DNA of 64,000 bases from Angelakisella massiliensis (GTDB lineage Bacteria; Bacillota; Clostridia; Oscillospirales; Ruminococcaceae), in contig NZ_LT629945.1 in assembly GCF_900104675.1 (NCBI RefSeq), positions 2,837,668-2,901,667 on the forward strand, read 5' to 3'. The notes under the pieces were generated by a model, which was not told the DNA's origin, did not search any database, and saw nothing but the letters and a program-made list of their open reading frames with translations. Every line of letters starts with the position of its first letter. Within the stretch, counting starts at the first letter, position 1. The position numbers and the translations under genes were made by a program. This document shows positions 51,817 through 61,360 of this stretch, in pieces.

Positions 51817-52595
51817 CGAAACAGCTCCAGCGGGTCCAGATAGCTGCCGTCCAGCAGCACCGATAAATGGACATGGGGTCCAGTGGAAATACCGGTGCTG
51901 CCCACCTCCGCGATCCGTTCACCAGCCCGTACGACAGCCCCTTCCGGAGCCAAAATCTCACTGCAATGACAGTAGACCGTTTCCAGCCCGCCGCTGTGGG
52001 TCAAGCGGATATAATTGCCATAGATATCAGAAACGCCAACCTCCGCCACCTCACCTGGAAAAACCGCGTAGATGCTGGACCCCATGGGAGCGGCAATATC
52101 CAGTCCCGTATGGAAATCCGCCGCGCCGCTGATGGGATGCTCCCGCAGACCAAAGAAGGAGGTGACCGTCCCATAGGCAGGATACCGGGCCGCCGCCGTC
52201 GTCACCACCGGACCTGTCACCACATTTTCCGGAATCCAGGGGTTCTCTCCCCCCATCCCGGTCAAAGGAGTGAGCGGAAGCCCTTCCAGTTCTGTCCACT
52301 CCTCCAACTGTTTCAGATACTCCTGGATACGTTCAGGGGTGATAGGTTCCCCCAGTATTCCCACCGCTGTCTGAGCCGCTTCCGGCTGGCCCATCACCGC
52401 CTGAAAGTAAATCCCCAGCTGCTCAAACCGTTCCCCACTGACAAACTGCATGGTAAACACCGACAGCAATACCATTAAACAAAAGGCTGTCTGCACTGCT
52501 GTCAGCACCGCTCCCGGTTCTCCTTCTTCCCGTCCCCGCCTGTTGAAAGGTCTGCGGTGGATGGTCATCCCCGGCCTTCTCCAACTTCTTCTCAT
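51810..52595 (-). CDS. SpoIVFA-like membrane-anchored M23 peptidase
   Basis: The 261-residue protein has an Arg-rich cytosolic start (MRRSWRRPGMTIHRRPFNRRG), one membrane segment (about 35-53) and an extracytoplasmic linker. A LytM/M23 domain (about 140-261) follows with FHTGLDIAAPMG and the zinc-binding GPHVHLSVLL. SpoIVFA in B. subtilis holds SpoIVFB inactive and has a degenerate M23 domain. Here the HTGLD and HVH motifs look intact, so endopeptidase activity on peptidoglycan cannot be excluded. GGGGGAAGG precedes ATG 52595; upstream in-frame codons are rejected. It overlaps the SpoIVFB-like gene. Confidence 0.85.
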   Translation of the reverse strand: MRRSWRRPGMTIHRRPFNRRGREEGEPGAVLTAVQTAFCLMVLLSVFTMQFVSGERFEQLGIYFQAVMGQPEAAQTAVGILGEPITPERIQEYLKQLEEWTELEGLPLTPLTGMGGENPWIPENVVTGPVVTTAAARYPAYGTVTSFFGLREHPISGAADFHTGLDIAAPMGSSIYAVFPGEVAEVGVSDIYGNYIRLTHSGGLETVYCHCSEILAPEGAVVRAGERIAEVGSTGISTGPHVHLSVLLDGSYLDPLELFRW

Positions 52596-52692
52596 CGCCC
52601 TTCCCCCTTTGTCCCTTTCTCCAATGTATGACGGGAAAAGGGAAATCATGCGGACAAAGGGCTTTTGTTCTGTTCTCCAAGGTTTGAAAATC

Positions 52693-52721
52693 TTGTAAGG
52701 CACATGAAAGCATGATATCAT
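52693..52721 (+). promoter_or_regulatory. Promoter of the hypothetical gene at 52763
   Basis: TTGTAA (52693-52698) and TATCAT (52716-52721) are separated by 17 bp, about 40 bp before the ATG at 52763. Confidence 0.6.
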
Positions 52722-52762
52722 GAAAAAAGAAAACTTTCAGCCGCAAAGGAAGGTGGATCAAG

Positions 52763-53389
52763 ATGGGAATGCAGGTAAATTATTATATGGATCATGAAAC
52801 CTTTTTGCTTGTAGCACAAAAGGCCCTGAAAGAAGGCTGCCTGATTCTTCGTTGGGAGCATACTTCCCAGCCCCAGCAGCCCGCAAGGGATCTTTCCATC
52901 GTAACGGAAGAGCAGATGAGATATTATTTTTACCTGCCGGAGCTTGCTCCCCTGGCATACAAAACCGATAAAAACGGCCAGTATTACCTGGACAACAGCT
53001 TTAGTCCCCTTTCTCTGGCACTCATTGAAGCTTCCTTTTCCCGTCACTGGCCCGCCCACGGGAGCACTTTACCCAACATCAACCCCGCCCGTTTTTATAT
53101 CCCCACCGGTTTTTGGGATGAGAACAGGCAATGGGTCCCCCGTTCGGAGCGTCTGACCAAGGTTTACCAGAAGCTGGCACGGTTGGCCCGGAAGCTGGCT
53201 CCCTCTGCAGCCCTCACCGTGGATGATATCGACTATAACCAGGAGGGAAATCCTGAGCCTGTTCAGCGTCCCGGCCGCGTTTACGCCTCTCCCCGTTGTC
53301 TGGAATGGCGGGAGGAGGGATTTGAGTTTTCCCAGCTGCTCCGGGCAAAGGAACGATACCTGCAATATATGGAAGATCAAAAACAGTAA
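52763..53389 (+). CDS. Hypothetical protein, 208 residues
   Basis: I do not recognise a named family. The start follows AAGGTGGA and a plausible promoter; a second ATG three codons on is possible. The protein has no signal peptide or membrane segment. It contains a polar, aromatic N-terminal half (MRYYFYLPELAPL, FYIPTGFWDENRQWVPRSERL) and a basic helix (KVYQKLARLARKLAP, about 134-148). The C-terminus is helical and charged. Its middle reads like a nucleic-acid or ligand-binding domain, but that is only an impression. It is a single gene, divergent from the SpoIVF-like pair, with a strong terminator directly at its stop. Confidence 0.75.
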   Translation: MGMQVNYYMDHETFLLVAQKALKEGCLILRWEHTSQPQQPARDLSIVTEEQMRYYFYLPELAPLAYKTDKNGQYYLDNSFSPLSLALIEASFSRHWPAHGSTLPNINPARFYIPTGFWDENRQWVPRSERLTKVYQKLARLARKLAPSAALTVDDIDYNQEGNPEPVQRPGRVYASPRCLEWREEGFEFSQLLRAKERYLQYMEDQKQ

Positions 53390-53436
53390 GAGGACCCGAT
53401 AATATCCTGCATGAGGGAATTATCGGGTCCTCTTTT
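53388..53436. terminator. Strong bidirectional terminator
   Basis: A 16-bp stem, AAGAGGACCCGATAAT with ATTATCGGGTCCTCTT, starts at the stop of the 208-residue gene. It is followed by T4 and more T-rich DNA, and can also serve the convergent 1400-residue gene. Confidence 0.85.
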
Positions 53437-53512
53437 CGCTTTTTCTTCCAGATATTAAGTATCCGGAGCATACCTTGTTCTGTTGAGGTGCAGCCGAATC
53501 TGCCGGCGATTT

Positions 53513-56500
53513 TCAGGAACTTGTCTCCGGGAGTGCCCCATCAGAAGAGCTGACGGATCCGGAGGAGGAATTCTCCGAAGAGCTGCTCGTCCCTGCCGAA
53601 GAAGACGGCGGGAGACTGTTCCCTGACCCGGACGAGGCAGACTCAGATGAGCTGCTTCCCCCTTCCCCGGACGCCTCCACAACCGTTATCCTGCACTGTG
53701 CGGTCTTTCGCCCATCATCAGTGGTGACAATAATAACCGCTGTCCCGGGCGCAATGGCCGTGACTGTTCCGTCATCTTCAATCTCTGCCACATCAGTATT
53801 GCGGCTGCGCCAGGTGACACCCTTGTTGGCAGCGTTTTCCGGTGTAATGACCGCTTCAAGCGCCATGCTCTCCCCTGCCTGCAGTGTCACTTCTGCCGGA
53901 TTTACAGAAACGCCAGTAACACTGGTGTTTCCTTCCTCTGAAACGGTGACGGTGCAGGTATCCGACAGATCACTGTAATCGGTAAGTGAAACTGTAATTT
54001 TGGCTGTGCCTGTTGCCTTGGCGGTAACGGTACCATCGGCGGATACCTCTGCCACCGCCGGATCGGAACTGCTCCAGACTACCCCTGCCGCCGCCGCTCC
54101 CTCCGGTTCCAGCGACCAGCTGAGTTTGCCGGTCTCTCCCGGACGGAGAGTGAGACGGGTCTTGCTGATAATCAGATACTCCGGCTCCACCGTTTCCTCG
54201 GTCACAGTCACCTTGCAGGAAGCGGTATAGCCTCCCTCTTTGGTGGTGACGGTAATGGTGGCTTCTCCCGCTTTCCGGGCCTCCACCACGCCGTCAGCAT
54301 CCACAGAGGCGATTTTATCGTTGCTGCTGCTCCAGCTCAAAGCGGTGTTGCCGGCGTTTTCCGGCTTGATTGCAGCTTCCAGCTGCTGGGCGGAACCCAC
54401 CTGTAAGGTGAGGCTTTCACGGTCCAGCGTGACGCCGGTCACCTTTTCGCCGTCCTGGCTGCTGCCGCTGCTTTCACTGCTGCTGCCGCTGCTCTCGCCG
54501 GTAACAGTGACGGTGCAGGTATCTGTCTTGCCGCCGTCAGTGGTGGTGACCGTGATTTCCGCCTTACCGGCGGCCACCGCTGTCACCTTGCCGGAACCGC
54601 TGACTGTAGCTATCTTCTCATCACTGCTGCTCCAGCTGACCGATTGGTCGGAAGCGTCGTCCGGGCTTACAGTGGCCGTTAACTGGGCCGTCTCACCGGG
54701 AGCCAGCGTCAGGCTGCTTTCATCCAGACGGACTCTGGAAACGGAAACACCGCTGCCGCTGGTGTCCACCTTGCCTACCGATTCGGTGCCGGTGCCGTAA
54801 TCACCAGCGGACATCTGATTGATATAGCTCTTGAGGGTAGAGACGATACCGCTGGCAATACTCTGCTGTACCGAGGAATTGAGCAGACGGGAATATTCAT
54901 CATAGTTGCTGACAAAGCCGATCTCCGACAGCACCGAAGCATACTGAGATGTTCTGGTGACCCGGTACAGGCCATATTTCACCCCGCGGTCAGTGCCGAT
55001 GGCGTTGCCGATACCGCTGTTGACATAGGTTGCCAACGACTTGGAGAAGGGATAGAAGTAGTAGACTTCATGGCCCTTGGCCGAGGTGTTGAGGGCAGAG
55101 TTGCAATGGATACTGATAAAAATCTGAGGATTAAAGCTGGAAGCCTGTGCAATACGGTCATCCAGCTCCACCTTGGCGCTGCCGCTGGTGTCGATGCGAT
55201 AGACGTCAGCACCGGCGTTGTTGAGTGCGGATTCCAGCTTATCCGCCACCTTGGCGGTGATAAAGCTCTCATGCTTGCCGGAAATGTTGCCCAGCGCGCC
55301 GGGATCGGTACCACCGTGGCCGGGATCAATGACGATCCGGGCGTTGCTCAAAGAGGTGGGCGGATTGTTAAAGCGCAGTGTCAAGGTATTGCTGCCCTCA
55401 TCATAGCTGGCCCGATAGCCCATCATCCCTCCGGACACCCGGAACTTCAGCGTCAGAGCAGTGCCGCTCCAGGTGGCGGAGGAAAAGAGAGGATTCTTGG
55501 ACAAGCTCTTGAGGCTGCCGCATACCTCGTCTGTGTAGTTGAAATCAAAGGTCATTGCCGAGGCGCTGTAGGTGGCCTGATAGCTGACATTCTGGGTCAT
55601 GGACAGGATCACATCGGTGTACTGGCCATTGTTTTTCACTGCCATACCGGTGATCTCATTGCCGCCCGCCTCATCGGAGGTCTCAGCAATATCCTTGGAA
55701 TAGACACGCATTCCGGATTCCAACAGATAGTAACGGTAGGTAACGCTGCCCTGGCGATAGATGATCTCATCTCCCACCGTGTAGTCCAGCGCTCCCCGGG
55801 GAAGCGGATAACAATTGGGGTCAGAATAGTCGTCCGATGTATTGGAGGGGAATACCTCCGCCTGACTGGCTGTCACCCGAATGGGAACTCCGGAGCCCAC
55901 TTCCGCCCGCTTATTGACGGTAACATAAGCGCCCTCCATGGTCTCAGTCTGTCCCTGATAGGTGGCTGTTACCTGGATGGTACCCAGTTTCTGAATGGTA
56001 TCCGCCGCGTCCGGGGCGGTAAAGGTGCCGTAATAACGGACATAGGAGGAGTTCTTATCGGTGGCGTCGTCCTCGGCGTCCCCTTCTTCCAAAGTGATGG
56101 TGCGCCCATTGAGGCTGGCGCTGACAGAGGAGCCTTTATAAGCCTCCACTGTAATGGTAATGCCCATTCCTCCATCCACAGTCATATTGCCCACGGGGGT
56201 AACCGATTGCAGCACCTTCACCTGCCGGGTGATATTATAGGTAAAAACTTTATCCTTGGACTGAACGGTAAAGGTATTCAGTCCAGGTTCCAGCTCCACC
56301 GATACCGAGAAATAACCATTCTGGTTGGTGCTTACTTCCTCACCATTGATGGTGACAGGAATACCAGGATAGGTAGCGCCCTGGAAGGTGACGGTGGGCT
56401 CAAAGGTCTCATAGGTCAGCTTGGCAGGCTGAGACATGGCAAGTTCCGCCATAATATAATCGGAGCTGACCTCATCGTTCCAAAACTTTACCAGCAGGCT

Positions 56501-57715
56501 GGCGGCATCATTGGGATCCTCCGCCAAGCGGGTAAGGCTGTTGAAAATGCTGCCCTTATAGCCATCTACCTTCTGGGCCTCCACGATCTGCTTACTGATC
56601 TGATCCGCCGAGGACCATCCGGTATTGCTGGTGCAGATGCGGTCCGAAGCCTGTACCAAATAAAAGGGAATACCGCCGGAAGCTGCTACCTCTCCCCACC
56701 AGTCGGCCACCGTGGCAAAGGGGACCTTGGGATCAGTGAGAGAACCAAAATTCTCCACTGCCAGAAAGTCCGCCAATCCATTCTCCACCCAGCCTTTTAC
56801 ATCGGCGCCGCCATCGGTGTAGGAGGAAAAAACATCTGTGGTATTGGAGCCGTTTTCATCTTCTACCTGAGCCGCCCACTGGCAGTGGGCCAGCAGTCCC
56901 ACCTGCATTCCCCGGGCATTTTCCCGGACAATTTGGGCCGCTTTGGTCACTGCCGCTGTGGATGCCGCCTGACGGTACCGTTCATAGCCGATGCCGCCGC
57001 CGCTTTCCAGATAACGGGCGTAGCCATCCTCCCCGCCAGGATTATAGTATTCAGAAAACAGAATTCCATCAGGCTGATACGCTGTAACAAAGGCCTTCAG
57101 CTCCGCTGACATCTTGTCCATGACCTCATTGTCAATAAAGGTCGCTGCTGTCAGCTTGTCCTCCTCATCAGGAAATGTGAGAAGGTCATAAATACAGTAG
57201 ACATACATTCCCCGCTCCCGGGCCGCGGAAATGGCATAGCCAATGGGATCAAAGGCCGTTGCCAGCTGGGGGCGGGTACCGGAGGGATATGCTGCCCCCT
57301 TTGAAGTGGAGGTGACCAGCACCACCGTATTCATCGTCAGGGAAACTGCCTGATCCAGCGCCGTTTCAATTTCCCGCTCCACCGCCTGCTGGCTGCGGTC
57401 CTCCCCTGCCAGATACTCCTTTCCCGGTGTGAGATAAACCGCCCGCATTTCATCGGGCCGGTTAAAGATCACCGGCTGTTCTTCCTCGGGAGGCTCCTGC
57501 TGCTGCTCATCCTCCTGATGATTTTCATCAGCAGTTTCATCATTCTCCGGTTTCTCCTCCGGCTGGGACTGGGAAGAACTCTGGTCCTCGGCAAACAAAG
57601 GGACCTCACCGCCCTCCAGCAGGATTGCGGTGAGTCCCATGATGACAATGATCGCCGAAAAGAGGACGCCCAACAAGGCGACCAGGCGTTTGTTGCTGTT
57701 AAGCAGATTGTGCAT
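53513..57715 (-). CDS. Large secreted GHL10-amidase fusion with Ig-like repeats
   Basis: The 1400-residue surface protein has, in order: an N-terminal membrane segment or signal (about 10-33); a Gln/Glu-rich linker to about 85; a GHL10 glycoside-hydrolase-like domain (about 88-415, DEMRAVYLTPGKEYLAG); and beta-sandwich and AMIN-like regions (about 430-785). An N-acetylmuramoyl-L-alanine amidase (about 790-970) follows with zinc ligands and catalytic Glu in DPGHGGTDPG, KHES, SIHCNSA and SEIGFVSN. Four BIG2-type repeats (about 990-1340, each with VSWSSSDEKIATVS-like cores) and a Ser-rich tail complete it. The amidase residues are intact, so it probably cuts peptidoglycan. The GHL10 acidic motif reads DGILFSEYYNP, unlike the usual DDYFYP. 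It lies behind another GHL10 gene. Confidence 0.9.
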   Translation of the reverse strand: MHNLLNSNKRLVALLGVLFSAIIVIMGLTAILLEGGEVPLFAEDQSSSQSQPEEKPENDETADENHQEDEQQQEPPEEEQPVIFNRPDEMRAVYLTPGKEYLAGEDRSQQAVEREIETALDQAVSLTMNTVVLVTSTSKGAAYPSGTRPQLATAFDPIGYAISAARERGMYVYCIYDLLTFPDEEDKLTAATFIDNEVMDKMSAELKAFVTAYQPDGILFSEYYNPGGEDGYARYLESGGGIGYERYRQAASTAAVTKAAQIVRENARGMQVGLLAHCQWAAQVEDENGSNTTDVFSSYTDGGADVKGWVENGLADFLAVENFGSLTDPKVPFATVADWWGEVAASGGIPFYLVQASDRICTSNTGWSSADQISKQIVEAQKVDGYKGSIFNSLTRLAEDPNDAASLLVKFWNDEVSSDYIMAELAMSQPAKLTYETFEPTVTFQGATYPGIPVTINGEEVSTNQNGYFSVSVELEPGLNTFTVQSKDKVFTYNITRQVKVLQSVTPVGNMTVDGGMGITITVEAYKGSSVSASLNGRTITLEEGDAEDDATDKNSSYVRYYGTFTAPDAADTIQKLGTIQVTATYQGQTETMEGAYVTVNKRAEVGSGVPIRVTASQAEVFPSNTSDDYSDPNCYPLPRGALDYTVGDEIIYRQGSVTYRYYLLESGMRVYSKDIAETSDEAGGNEITGMAVKNNGQYTDVILSMTQNVSYQATYSASAMTFDFNYTDEVCGSLKSLSKNPLFSSATWSGTALTLKFRVSGGMMGYRASYDEGSNTLTLRFNNPPTSLSNARIVIDPGHGGTDPGALGNISGKHESFITAKVADKLESALNNAGADVYRIDTSGSAKVELDDRIAQASSFNPQIFISIHCNSALNTSAKGHEVYYFYPFSKSLATYVNSGIGNAIGTDRGVKYGLYRVTRTSQYASVLSEIGFVSNYDEYSRLLNSSVQQSIASGIVSTLKSYINQMSAGDYGTGTESVGKVDTSGSGVSVSRVRLDESSLTLAPGETAQLTATVSPDDASDQSVSWSSSDEKIATVSGSGKVTAVAAGKAEITVTTTDGGKTDTCTVTVTGESSGSSSESSGSSQDGEKVTGVTLDRESLTLQVGSAQQLEAAIKPENAGNTALSWSSSNDKIASVDADGVVEARKAGEATITVTTKEGGYTASCKVTVTEETVEPEYLIISKTRLTLRPGETGKLSWSLEPEGAAAAGVVWSSSDPAVAEVSADGTVTAKATGTAKITVSLTDYSDLSDTCTVTVSEEGNTSVTGVSVNPAEVTLQAGESMALEAVITPENAANKGVTWRSRNTDVAEIEDDGTVTAIAPGTAVIIVTTDDGRKTAQCRITVVEASGEGGSSSSESASSGSGNSLPPSSSAGTSSSSENSSSGSVSSSDGALPETSS

Positions 57716-57876
57716 CCAGGTTCCTCCGATGAAAATTACGTCCGGGGATCATGCCCCTTGAAAAACATTCCCGGGGAAGGGACGGAAAGCTGTCGAAAAC
57801 ATCCTGCCGGCAGTATTTCCATACCCTTCCCCCGCAAACTGTAAAACTCTATGTGGCCGCTTTTTCAAACAGCATC

Positions 57877-59436
57877 TCAGAGAACATCCCTGAGATTGTC
57901 AAGCTCCGTTTCCACCTGGTCCCAAACGCCGGAGGAATAAAAGCTCTTATAATTAAAGGTACTGTCATAGCGGTAAAGCACAAAACCGCCATATTCTGAC
58001 AGCTCCCGGGCCGCCTCCACCTGCCGGGCCAGCAGATCGGTGCTGTCTACCCATTCATTTTTGCCGCTGCCAGCCCAGGTATCCACATTGCCGAATTTAT
58101 AGGTGGCAAGGCCCACATAGATTTTGACGCTGGTGCCTTTGGCCATTTTATTGAAGCTCTCAATGGTACTCTGATAGGGACAGCCGCTGTTTTTGAATCC
58201 GAAATACATCTGCGGACAAACATAATCCACAATTTCAAGGGAGATGATCTCAGCAACATCCACATACTGGGAATTAAGGTTATTGCTGTTGTTTCCCTGG
58301 GGGCTGATGCCAAAGGTAGCGGAAGAATCCACACTCTTGACGGCGCTGTAAACCTTTTCCACCAGCTGAGTAACATTGCTCCGTCTCCAGGCAGCCAGGC
58401 TCTGGGTACCGCCGCCGGACTTATAGTCACTGTACATCTCACTGTCAAAAGCCGTGTCAGTGGTAGGATAGAAGTAGTCATCAAAATGGATGCCATCCAC
58501 CTGATAATTTTCCACGATCTCCCGCACGCCGTCCACAATCAGGTCCTGGGCTTCCTCGCTGCCGGGATTATAGGAGATCACCTCTCCCATCTTCACCACC
58601 GCGTCGCTGCCTTCATCCAGCCAAATAGCAGCTGGATTATCACTGCTGAGCGCACGGGCCGAAGAGGTACGCACCCGGTAGGGATTAATCCATGCCTCCA
58701 GCCGCAATCCGGCGGCATGAGCCTCCTCCACTGCCACCTCCAAAGCGTCAAAGGGAACCTCTCCCACACCCTTTTCCTTGCCGTCAAAAAGGTAGGAACC
58801 AGGGAAATAATCCGATGGATAAATGGCGTCACCATAGGGGCGCACCTGCAAAATAATTGTATTCAGACCAAAATCGGCACAGGTTTCGCAGGCTTCCCGG
58901 ATATTGGCCGCAAACTGGGAACGGGACTTTCCAGTAAGCATGGTGCCAAGCTCCAAATAGGAGATCCACATCGCCCGCACTTCATCCCCTGTATCCACTG
59001 GAGAGGACGGCCGTGACTGACTTTCCGGTTCCTCCTGTTCTTCCTCCCATTCTTCTTCCGGTTCTTCTTTTTCTTCCTGGCTCTCCGAAGAGCTCACAGG
59101 ACGGGAAGCGGCAGAAGAAGCCTGAGAAGAGGAAGAGGAAGGAGCCTGAGAGGAACTGGAAGAACTCTCCTGCTCAGAAGAAGAAGCAGGCTGCTGAGAA
59201 GAAGATGAACTGCTGTTCTCATTTTCTTTGGAAGAGGAGCTCTCCGTTTCCGGCACAGCCTCCGGGCTTTCCGGCGGATGAGATGGCTTTTCTTCCTGGG
59301 AGCTGGAAAAAATCAGCACCTCAGAACCACTCACTATGCTGCCGGACTGCTCCGGAGGTTCTTTTCCGCTCCCGCAGGCCGCCATGGAAAATACCAATGA
59401 CAGCGCTAACATAAAAGCAATGGTTTTCTTGAGCAA
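57877..59436 (-). CDS. GHL10-family lipoprotein (DUF187-like glycoside hydrolase)
   Basis: The 519-residue lipoprotein has lipobox MAAC (Cys21) and a long Ser/Glu-rich linker (about 24-145). The GHL10 domain (about 150-510) reads EVRAMWISYLELGTML, ADFGLNTIILQVRPYGDAIYPSDYF, WINPYRV and the acidic motif DGIHFDDYFYP. The domain is predicted to hydrolyse or bind peptidoglycan-type glycans outside the cell. The motif is intact here, unlike in the 1400-residue neighbour. TTG 59436 follows GGAGGGATC. The two genes are about 160 bp apart on the same strand and may be co-expressed. Confidence 0.9.
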   Translation of the reverse strand: MLKKTIAFMLALSLVFSMAACGSGKEPPEQSGSIVSGSEVLIFSSSQEEKPSHPPESPEAVPETESSSSKENENSSSSSSQQPASSSEQESSSSSSQAPSSSSSQASSAASRPVSSSESQEEKEEPEEEWEEEQEEPESQSRPSSPVDTGDEVRAMWISYLELGTMLTGKSRSQFAANIREACETCADFGLNTIILQVRPYGDAIYPSDYFPGSYLFDGKEKGVGEVPFDALEVAVEEAHAAGLRLEAWINPYRVRTSSARALSSDNPAAIWLDEGSDAVVKMGEVISYNPGSEEAQDLIVDGVREIVENYQVDGIHFDDYFYPTTDTAFDSEMYSDYKSGGGTQSLAAWRRSNVTQLVEKVYSAVKSVDSSATFGISPQGNNSNNLNSQYVDVAEIISLEIVDYVCPQMYFGFKNSGCPYQSTIESFNKMAKGTSVKIYVGLATYKFGNVDTWAGSGKNEWVDSTDLLARQVEAARELSEYGGFVLYRYDSTFNYKSFYSSGVWDQVETELDNLRDVL

Positions 59437-59665
59437 AACAGATCCCTCCGACTTTATTTGACATCAAACGCCGCCTTCCGACAGTCGCTCCCCCTATTGT
59501 AACGATTTCCGCCCTGCTGGTCAATACCGCCGGGGAGCGGAAAATCCTGCCGGTACACAACAGCGGCCTTTGTCTTTACAAAGGCTCCGCTTTTATGGTA
59601 TGCTGAAAACTAAGAACTCTTTCCTTGATTCAGTTGGATTTTTCATTGCGGCTGGAGGGATCATT

Positions 59666-60040
59666 TTGTTTTTTATCGGCATCTTTGGCTTTGACCATAA
59701 AATGAAGCAGCTCAGGGGCGGTATTTCCGGGACCTGTCCCGGCTGTGGACAAGCTGCTTTTTTTACTCTTATGGTAAATTACGATTATTTCCACTTTTTC
59801 TTTTTGCCCCTCATTAAATATCACCGCCAATATATTGCGGTCTGCGGTGGATGCGGGGCCGTTTGTCAGGTGGAAGAAAGTGTTGCGAAAGAAATTGCCG
59901 CCGGACAGCGCGCCTCTTTTCGTCCAGGAGAGCTGCGGCTGCTTCGGCGTGCCGCTCCCCCATCCGGCCAATGTCCCTATTGCGGTCATCCCAATCCTCC
60001 GGGCAGCGCCTATTGCAATCGGTGCGGGCAACGTATTTGA
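59666..60040 (+). CDS. Zinc-ribbon domain protein
   Basis: The 124-residue protein belongs to a common Firmicute family that opens with an F-F-I-G-I-F stretch. It has a first zinc ribbon (CPGCGQAAFF...AVCGGCGAVC, about 23-65) around a hydrophobic YFHFFFLPLIKYHRQY strand. A second ribbon closes the protein (CPYCGHPNPPGSAYCNRCG, about 104-122). I chose TTG 59666 because GGAGGG precedes it and the family begins there. The longer frame from 59570 includes a hydrophobic stretch but starts inside a probable promoter (TTTACA, TATGCT). Function is unknown; metal binding is near certain from the cysteines. Confidence 0.8.
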   Translation: MFFIGIFGFDHKMKQLRGGISGTCPGCGQAAFFTLMVNYDYFHFFFLPLIKYHRQYIAVCGGCGAVCQVEESVAKEIAAGQRASFRPGELRLLRRAAPPSGQCPYCGHPNPPGSAYCNRCGQRI

Positions 60041-60062
60041 CCAGAAATCCAGCATCACTGTC

Positions 60063-60087
60063 ATGCCCCCGGCTAAGCCGGGGGCAT
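60063..60087 (+). terminator. Terminator of the zinc-ribbon gene
   Basis: ATGCCCCCGGC pairs with GCCGGGGGCAT around TAA, 23 bp after the stop, followed by CGTTTCT. Confidence 0.6.
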
Positions 60088-60104
60088 CGTTTCTCTGAAG
60101 CATA

Positions 60105-60144
60105 CTAAAAGTAAAAGCGGCCGGTCTTTCGCGACCAGCCGCTT
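60105..60144 (-). terminator. Terminator of the binding-protein-like gene
   Basis: On the minus strand AAGCGGCTGGTC pairs with GACC-GGCCGCTT around a short loop, followed by TTACTTTTAG. It lies 23 bp after the stop at 60167. Confidence 0.8.
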
Positions 60145-60166
60145 CTTTCGTTGTGAAACCAGATTT

Positions 60167-61252
60167 TTACTCTTCTTCCGCAGCAGGAACTTCACCTGTC
60201 AGCAGAGTGTAGGGCAGATAGAAATACCGCTCATTCTCCATCTCCAAAGCCATGTTATCAGCATCAGGTTTTTCACCGGAAACCAACAGCTTGGCCAATC
60301 GGGCGGCACTGGCACCCAGTTCATTGCTGTCGGAGCCGCAAGCCATCAATACCTTGCCGCTCTCCACCAACTGGCGGGCGCCATCGTCCACACTCAGCAC
60401 AACCAGCTGGGTAAGAGGACGGCTGGCAAACTCCAGCGGATCGTCAAAATAGTCTACGATCTTTTGAGCATCCACACTCCGCTCGCAAAGGAACAGTTCC
60501 GATTTGTCATACAGGGAATCGTCCACTACATCATACAGATCATAGTCGTAATAACGGGTCTCAGAATCCTGCATCAGTTCACTTTCGATCTCTGCGTCTG
60601 CCAAAACTCCCTCAAAAACATCCTGATTGCCGCTGTTCTCCATCCCTTCAGAGGTGAAGGCGGAATAGGCCAGCACATCGGGGTTATTGGTGCGGTAATC
60701 CAGCAGATCCTGATTGAGATTCCAGATGCGGACGATCTCTTCAGCCGCAACTTCTACCGGATCATAATCGGTAAAGCCAATATAATACAGCTTATCGCCC
60801 TTGTTCAAGGTCTCAGCATCCGGCTCCGCCCCCATGAAAATAAGGGGAATATCCTTTTCCACTGCCGCTTCCGCAAAGGAATCCGCATTGGTGGTATCGG
60901 CCAGGTCTACAACGATTACAGAATAATTCTCATCCAGCATCTTGCGGAACATCACCTGCTGGGTGTCGCTGTTGCCAGCGGCATCCAAAGTGTGGACCGA
61001 TGCTTCTTCTCCCAGGCTCTTTTCAAAAGAGTTCTTGAAACGGGCAGTTTCCACATCATCGGCACATTCCAGCAAAATACCTGCCTGGATCGGCTGTGCC
61101 TCTTCCTCTTCCGCCGGTGCTTCCGCCACCGCGGCTGCGATACGGGCAACAGGCATAAAAGAGGGTTCGTCCGGCATCTGAGAGGCAGCATGGGCGCCAA
61201 TATAAGAGAAGATGAGCGCTCCCACTACCAGATAAACAAAGATATGTTTCAT
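60167..61252 (-). CDS. Periplasmic-binding-fold protein, substrate unknown
   Basis: The 361-residue protein has an N-terminal hydrophobic signal or anchor (MKHIFVYLVVGALIFSYIG, residues 1-19) without a lipobox Cys, and an Ala/Glu linker. A type I periplasmic-binding fold follows: AGILLECADDVETARF, IVVDLADTTNADSFAEAA, IPLIFMGAEPDAETLNKGDKLYYIGF. It resembles sugar-binding proteins such as the galactose MglB/Peripla_BP_4 type, but no transporter genes adjoin it. The region after about 240 is divergent and acidic. It could be a sensor or a degenerate binding protein tethered to the membrane. It has its own promoter and terminator. Confidence 0.75.
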   Translation of the reverse strand: MKHIFVYLVVGALIFSYIGAHAASQMPDEPSFMPVARIAAAVAEAPAEEEEAQPIQAGILLECADDVETARFKNSFEKSLGEEASVHTLDAAGNSDTQQVMFRKMLDENYSVIVVDLADTTNADSFAEAAVEKDIPLIFMGAEPDAETLNKGDKLYYIGFTDYDPVEVAAEEIVRIWNLNQDLLDYRTNNPDVLAYSAFTSEGMENSGNQDVFEGVLADAEIESELMQDSETRYYDYDLYDVVDDSLYDKSELFLCERSVDAQKIVDYFDDPLEFASRPLTQLVVLSVDDGARQLVESGKVLMACGSDSNELGASAARLAKLLVSGEKPDADNMALEMENERYFYLPYTLLTGEVPAAEEE

Positions 61253-61360
61253 TTCAGTCCCCTTTTCTCCCTTTTTCCGAAAAAGCTCCGGTCATCGGGA
61301 AAGGTTTGATTTGATCCTGACCGGCCTGACAAGAGGACGGTCTGCTCCATAATCATATGT

